A stretch of 64,000 nucleotides of DNA from Cristatella mucedo (taxonomy: Eukaryota > Bryozoa > Phylactolaemata > Cristatellidae), in contig WPIO01000003.1 in NCBI GenBank assembly GCA_009760855.2, forward strand, positions 13,689,001 through 13,753,000, read 5' to 3'. Below are positions 57,992-64,000 of the stretch, one piece after another; position 1 is the stretch's first letter; every line of letters starts with the position of its first letter. Under the pieces are notes generated by a model. That model made no database searches. It had not been told where the DNA came from and saw nothing but the letters and a program-made list of their open reading frames with translations. Made by a program: the position numbers and the translations under genes.

Positions 57992-60900
57992 CTGCAAGCA
58001 TGGAAATGCATGGCCAGCTGAGCAACTAGTCTGACAGGAGCCGTGCAGGTGCTGCTGGACGAGAATAGATTGAAATGTGTGCTTCACCAGGCGACTTGCA
58101 GGCAGAATCTGTCACCAGAATGTACCACCACTAGCAAGTCTGCATAGCACCCGAAAAGTGTGTAACTGATTCTAAACAAAACTAGTTATCTTCCAGCATT
58201 CCAGTGTGCCTTGAGATGTAAACCTCATTTATAGGGGCATAAGATGATGAGCAGTGCCACATAGCTTTAATCTCACTTTTATAAGTTGGATGTGTTCTGC
58301 AAACACTTAATATCCTTTCTCGTAAGTAGATACATCAAATTGTCTTTCGCTTAATGCATGAATACACAGCATGTTACAAAAGTCAGAGGCATAAGTTGTC
58401 TTTCATGATCGCTCCCACACGAACATCAGTAGACTAAATGTCGAGTCAGAATCATGATGAGTCTGTTCCCTGGCCTGCAAGCGAGTGTGCCTAAGCAGCT
58501 TTACCAGGCTGAAGCTGTACTAGTACAAGGACTGCGTGTGATGGCTGGCATCAGTGTGCCGAGCTTTTAAGGTCATTTCTATTGATTGCGCAACACTAGA
58601 GCCACATGAAGTCACTATGGAACTCAGACCTATGATTAAGGTAGCTCGACTTAACAAACCTGCGACAAGCGCAATGCGGTATACCGTAGTCGGCAGTCGA
58701 TTCCACCAGCTTTTGCAAGCCGACAGACACGACCATTGACTCATGCCCACACCAGGCCTCATCCAACCGACCGAGCTCCACAACCAATCTAGCCAAGCAA
58801 ACGATGGCCAGTTCCCAGCTGCCAGACAGTCTTGATGAGTGTGCTAAATATATAAACAAGCTTTGTCCTTCTCCTTAACTCTATTGCTATAAAACGCTAG
58901 ACCGACTAAATCAGCAGGTCACTCACTAGGCAGCCAGACCGAAACCACAAGGGGGATGCCTCTGCTTCGGCACTAGCAGAAGTGCATCAGCCGCAGCAGC
59001 AGCTTGACTGCCTAAGTCAGCCGGCTGAAAGGCAGGCTAACCACTGTAGGCCCTTCTGCTTGCCAGCTGACCCAGTGTCAGGCGATGGCTAACAGCCTAG
59101 ACAGCTGATAGGGAAGGGAGGATCAGCTATGATCCTCCAGTCGAGCTAACCCAACAGCCGGCACACACCCAGATGATGTCAGCCGGCAGCAAGTGCAGAT
59201 ATCAGGTGACTTCGCGTGAAACAGCCGAACGGCAGCATCAAAACTTAACAGCCACAAAAAGCCAAACAAATTACCCTTTGCTTAAATATAAAAACTCCAG
59301 CACTGATTATCTTATAAAAACTCAGGGTTGTGACCGAGACAGTAGTCAGCCCATTTACCATTTATCAGGCTGGAGCACACTATTCCTTGCCCAGACAAAG
59401 GCTTTTTGGCACAATCCCAAGAGCAATGGCAGACAGCAGTCACCAACTGGCCCTTCAATCCTTGTTACCGACGAACTATACCCTAGGCAGCATAACTAGG
59501 TGCCTGTGAATGCTGCTGCAAGTGTACAGGCTTCGGGTAGTTGCAAACAAATCAAAAGATGCAAATAGATAACCCTGGCACATGGGCACCTTCTGCTAGT
59601 TAGCAAGCATCAGATTAGCATTCGCAGCAGCAGTTACAAGCACACCTGAAAATTTGGAATCTTAAGCTGTCAGCATCCGTGGCAAGACAAGGAAATGCCA
59701 AGGAACCATGCATGGCCATATCCAACAATGTAGATTGGCAATTACCAGGGGCTAGCCAGAGAGAAAAGTGTTGACAATGGAGTCCCAAGGCAGCCTGTGC
59801 TCCAACTATCTGCCGGTGATCTCAAATCCGACCTCACGAGAACTCGTGCACTAGTTAAGAAAGGAGGAAGGTGGGTTTTTTACCTCCACCTATCTACACC
59901 CACGACTTGATCGGACAAAACCTCCTGCCTACTTGCACAATAAGCAAGGACCACGTGTAATTCTGTAAGTTCTGTGACCTAACCAAATTAAAACACTTCT
60001 ATTGAAACTCAAGGAACAGGAAGTTAAACACAAACCAAGTTAAGAAACACGGCAGGATCAATTTTACAAGCTAGTATAACTTTGGCTATGACTGATGCAT
60101 ACAGAGGCTAAGTCGATCGACAACATAAGATAGTGCCAAAACATGATAGTAACTACATTCGAAAAAATATATCGCCCTAATCTCATCTAGTTGTCTCCTA
60201 ATCGTATTCCCACAAGCTAGCTTCCTAGTAGTAGCCTGTAGGCTATGAGCATGAACCACCGCAAAGGCAAAACTATGCCTCAAAGCTTAGAACTTTATCA
60301 GTGTTTATGCAGGTGTAGTAACATGTCGGCAACTGGGTCTCCAATTAATCCATGGTACCATCATGCAAAGGTAGTACCTACAAGTACTTAACGTATCCGG
60401 AATCTTTTAGCAATTGCAGTGCTGCTGAGTCTGTTTAATCCAACAATAACAACATTTTTAAATGGATTTAAAGTCATGTTCTCTTTATTTTTTTCTGATG
60501 TACATACTGCTTTATGAAAATGCGTTGCAAAATGCACTGCTTTCCTTCTAAATGCTTCTGGGCTTGCTTTTTCCACAGCTGATGCCTACTATTAATCCTT
60601 AACAAGAAGTCTAGCGATGCTTTTGCAATCGAGTACATTCCTGATTCAGATTATAATATAATCGACTATCTCATACTTTCTGCAATATGGCAGACCCGTT
60701 CGGAGGCCCAGGGCCCTGCATGCTCCTTTCCAGTCATATAGAAACAGCAGCTATGCTGATGTGATCCAGTTTGCCATAATCTGCAATCCCTCAAATAGCA
60801 GCAGAATCACTCCTTGGATATTGTGAGAGGCCTCGCTGATTCCAGTGGTACCAAATAGGAACACAATCAGCTCATATAAGCTCATCTAGCAATTCGATGG

Positions 60901-61560
60901 CAACACTCGTGTTTAATACATTGCATGTAGGAATAAAAACTAGCTGCTGGTCTCAGCAACAGTTTTTGCGAGCAAGGTATTATGCAAATCGTTAAGCAAA
61001 GAAGCAGACTGCTAATGCATTATTGCGAGATTGTATGAAAGCACAGTAAAGACTAAGCCAATGTGGAAACTAGAGCTTGAGCTTTCCGAGGGCAGTCATG
61101 AAATGAAGACTGCTGGGCGGCTTGGCTATGGACACACCCCTTTAGGTTGGTCTAAGGGGGTTTGGGATCCTTTGGCCACCCTGCTCTTCACCAATGGGTA
61201 GGAGGATGTTGATTCTGCTGAACTAGCTGAGCAAGCTATTAATGCAGCAACTATAGTATTTCAGGTTTTATTTTGGGTTCAGCATTTAAACTTGTATCGA
61301 TCGTTCAAAAACGACATTATAACTTCATCAGAAAGGGGACACGAGGCTGCAATCTGTTAGGTTTTAAGCTAGATCTAGAGGCTGTATTCAGGATTAACAC
61401 GTGAGGCACTGAAGCACTGAAGGCACCAAAGCATCGGTATAGCAGCCGGGCCAAGAGAAGAATAGTGAACTATCAGGTATTTTAGAAGAAGTCGAGGAAG
61501 GCATATCATATTTCTGGAATGAGACACTGGGTCTAAACCCGGGGGTGAGGCGCCCACTCT
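57992..61560. other. Upstream intron, no motor exon found
   Basis: Searched on the minus strand for kinesin motor landmarks (DLAGSE, HIPYRD, NSRSS, GQTGSGKT); none seen. 58500-58860 has long open minus frames without kinesin resemblance. Confidence 0.45.
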
Positions 61561-61564
61561 AAAC

Positions 61565-61705
61565 GACTTAGGTCACGACTTACATAAGTTCGATTCCTCC
61601 AGCAGAAAAACCTGTATTGTCACTGTAAACTGTGCTGGTAGCTGTTAAGGCTCTTCTTCTGCCATTGAAATGAGGCTGCTTGATCAGCTAAATTATATAT
61701 GCCAA
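61565..61705 (+). mobile_element. Old SINE, family A-related
   Basis: B-box-like AGTTCGATTCC near 61588, GCTGTTAAGGCTCTTCTTCT, and end GAGGCTGCTTGATCAGC. The A box region is poor. Confidence 0.62.
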
Positions 61706-63584
61706 CTAAATAGCAAGCTCCAGGAAACACCCAAAATAAAGACAGACCTGACTCAGAGCAAGAACCTAAACTTTTGGTGGCTATGTAAGCTCACACGTGC
61801 CACGGCATACACAGTAACATCCATATAGCCAGCCATTCACTAGGCCAACTCTCAAAACTATATTATCTGGATTTTGCAAAGATGAAGCCAGCTCATTCGT
61901 GCTCGCAACAAGACATCGTGTCTGCAATTTGTTAAAAAGTCTAGGAGGGGCTTGAGCAGATATAACTCTATCTGATTTAACTATTGCAAAATAACCGGTT
62001 GTACAATTCATATAGAAAGTGTCCATAAAATGTAGCAAGCCCGACAACACTACGGCCAGAGAAAAAGGAGATACCTTTCTGTTATATGGTTATTCTGTAT
62101 ACATGAAGCCATGAGAATAATAAGATAAAACTACCACGTACCGAGGCAAACTAGAGCATACAACACAACGTAAATAACACTAAGAATTTTGCAGACTTTG
62201 GTATAGTTAGGAAGTACCATGTAACTTGCTTCTAAAACATCCTAACGCATCTCTAAAAATTCTAGCACTCTCAGCATACTGGTTAGAAAAGCCTCCCTAA
62301 AGCCATAAACATCAGGCTGACTCTAAACCTTACAAAAGGGTCATGGACCACATCCGGCCAACAGTCATTAGTGGTTAAAAACTCCATGAATGTAGAGAGC
62401 CTTATTGTAACTGTTCACATCGTTAATGGAGCCAGTAGCTAAATCTACATAATTAATTCTGCTGCTGCAGCGCCCAGCTCACCTGTCTGCCTTGTCCTTC
62501 AGCATTCATCACATTACCCTACCATGAGAATATGTGACCAAGGTATAGGCACTCATTAATACCACAGCAAGCATAGTGCCTAGCCGATGCTAAGTCTCAT
62601 ATCTTTTGTCACCACCTCCAATAAGGTATAGTCCTGCTAACTTTGCAAGAAAGGGGTGCCTCTTTTCGGAGATTCGTCCAATAAAGCGTCTGCCTGGAAT
62701 GCAGATTCAACTTTTTTTTCAACCTAAGGACACCAAATTTACACGAGAATGGTTTTGCAGGGGTCTTCGGGCTCCATCATACTGTAAATAAACTAGCTCT
62801 ACTTCGGATTGCCACTTACAATATGTTCAGTTTGCTATTATGAGCCGTCCAGATTTAGTATCACTGCCTTTGGAAAAATAACAGCTGATAATTGTCCCCT
62901 GAGAACCAAAAACACAGAGCCGACTCTCTGAATAAAAGCCATCTAGCTAGCCATGCTCTCTGAGTAAAAGCCACCGAGTGCTTTTTTTAAGAGCACCCGA
63001 GTCCAAAATCAAGTCAACCAGATTGGCAACTACAAGGAAAGCTGTATTGCAGTGAACAGCTGATTTTTTAAGACAGATATAGGCAGCTGCCATAGACAAG
63101 GAAGCACATATCTACTATGTATGGATACCTTGTTTGTGTCTTTGTTTATGGACCTAAATATAACCTACATGCAAGCAATACAGCATGTCGTCAGCATCTT
63201 CACGTGTAACCATGAAACACTTTTCTACAACTGAGACGCAAACCAAGTCTTTAGTATGTTTTTCAAGGATCATTCCATCGCTTAAAGGTATGAAGGTTAA
63301 AACGACAATTATCATTCAACTGTGAACACGTTAGGAGCACACTTGCCAAAACTCATGTAAACTTGATGATGGTAGTACTGTTGCATAATCTGACCAGCAG
63401 GTCAAGGCTATGCAAAAGCTGGCTAAAGCCAAAGAAAACGACAGAAAAATGGAGGCATACAATAGATAGCTGGGGCAGCTTCCAAGATTTAGATATATAA
63501 ATTATGGAGCATGACGTCATAGCTACCGGCAAGGACGACACCGAGGAATTGGAAAAAAGCAACACTAATAGTTGTATTAAACAA
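61706..63584. other. Upstream intron, nothing recognised
   Basis: No feature supported. The minus frame at 61781-62050 has no family resemblance. Confidence 0.4.
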
Positions 63585-63755
63585 ATACTAGCTGATTTAA
63601 CAGCCTCTTTTGTATAGCAGCAGAAGAGCCTTACGGCTATCATCACCGCTTGTGGCAGCAATAAAGAATAGCCCACCTCAGGATTTGAACCCACGACCTC
63701 GGGACCAAGGTCATGAAAAGCAACTGCCTTACCTAATGCGCCATCACGGCTGAAT
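63585..63755 (-). mobile_element. SINE family A
   Basis: Minus-strand copy with B box GGTTCAAATCC (one change), A box remnant GGCGCATTAGG, and the end TGTTAAATCAGCTAG. Complete in length. Confidence 0.82.
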
Positions 63756-64000
63756 GAACATGCCAGCAGGCAGGTGGCTTATGCCGGGTTTACATGGCCA
63801 ATTTCTTCTCGGTCCTACTTCGATCTTCATTCTTTTTGTAAGTTTACGGGTCATTTTTCCTTCCCCCTAGCCTCCTGCTTCTCTCTAGCATTCTACTAGC
63901 ACTACCCACATGGTGGTCACGAGAAAGCCGTCGGCGACCGTAACTGATGGCGCATTTGCCAGCTCTACGTACTACATTGATCACAGCAATTGACGTTGCT

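Noticed and set aside
58520-58859. Long minus ORFs that could have been motor exons
   Set aside because: No kinesin motor motif in any frame and no convincing splice borders.

Overview
This window is a stretch of intron-rich, repeat-rich animal DNA. It is not bacterial: there are no operons or long intact ORFs, but there are short exons with GT/AG borders, decayed Tc1-type transposases, CR1/L2-type LINE fragments, tRNA-derived SINEs and long dinucleotide microsatellites. I take it to be an invertebrate metazoan and cannot name the phylum from sequence alone.

The one host gene I can reconstruct lies on the minus strand and fills almost the whole window. Eleven exons between 57991 and 3538 join in frame with matching splice phases and total 1400 nt (466 codons plus 2 nt). 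They read from the end of a kinesin motor domain into a long coiled-coil stalk. Their order and motifs match the KIF27/KIF7 (Costal-2) branch of kinesin-4, the cilium and Hedgehog-pathway kinesins, with closest resemblance to KIF27. The motor exons must lie beyond position 64000 and the rest of the stalk and tail below position 1. Introns run from 96 bp to about 18.1 kb. One further good exon candidate on the same strand (32949-33119) does not fit this transcript and is unassigned.

The introns are packed with mobile elements. 0-9.8 kb: a dead Tc1 transposase, two LINE fragments, a dead copy of a widespread invertebrate transposon-associated gene (FGIPMIWRE family), and exons 10-11. 9.9-19.8 kb: SINEs and two adjacent minus-strand LINEs. 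19.9-38 kb: exon 9, an AG tract, four LINE copies, SINEs, the orphan exon and a second Tc1 relic. 38-48.8 kb: exons 5-8, short LINE tails including a close inverted pair, and minisatellites. 48.8-58 kb: exons 1-4, with long AG and CA tracts in introns 1 and 2. 58-64 kb: mostly unassigned upstream intron with two SINEs.

The most interesting signals outside the gene are these. A composite SINE family carries the same 3' hairpin as the resident LINE, so it probably uses that LINE's machinery. A repeat family unknown to me, ending in ATTAC units, occurs at about 30.9 and 47.5 kb. A second unclassified repeat occurs at about 20.9 and 50.3 kb. LINE copies in opposite orientation could make double-stranded RNA in the kinesin pre-mRNA.
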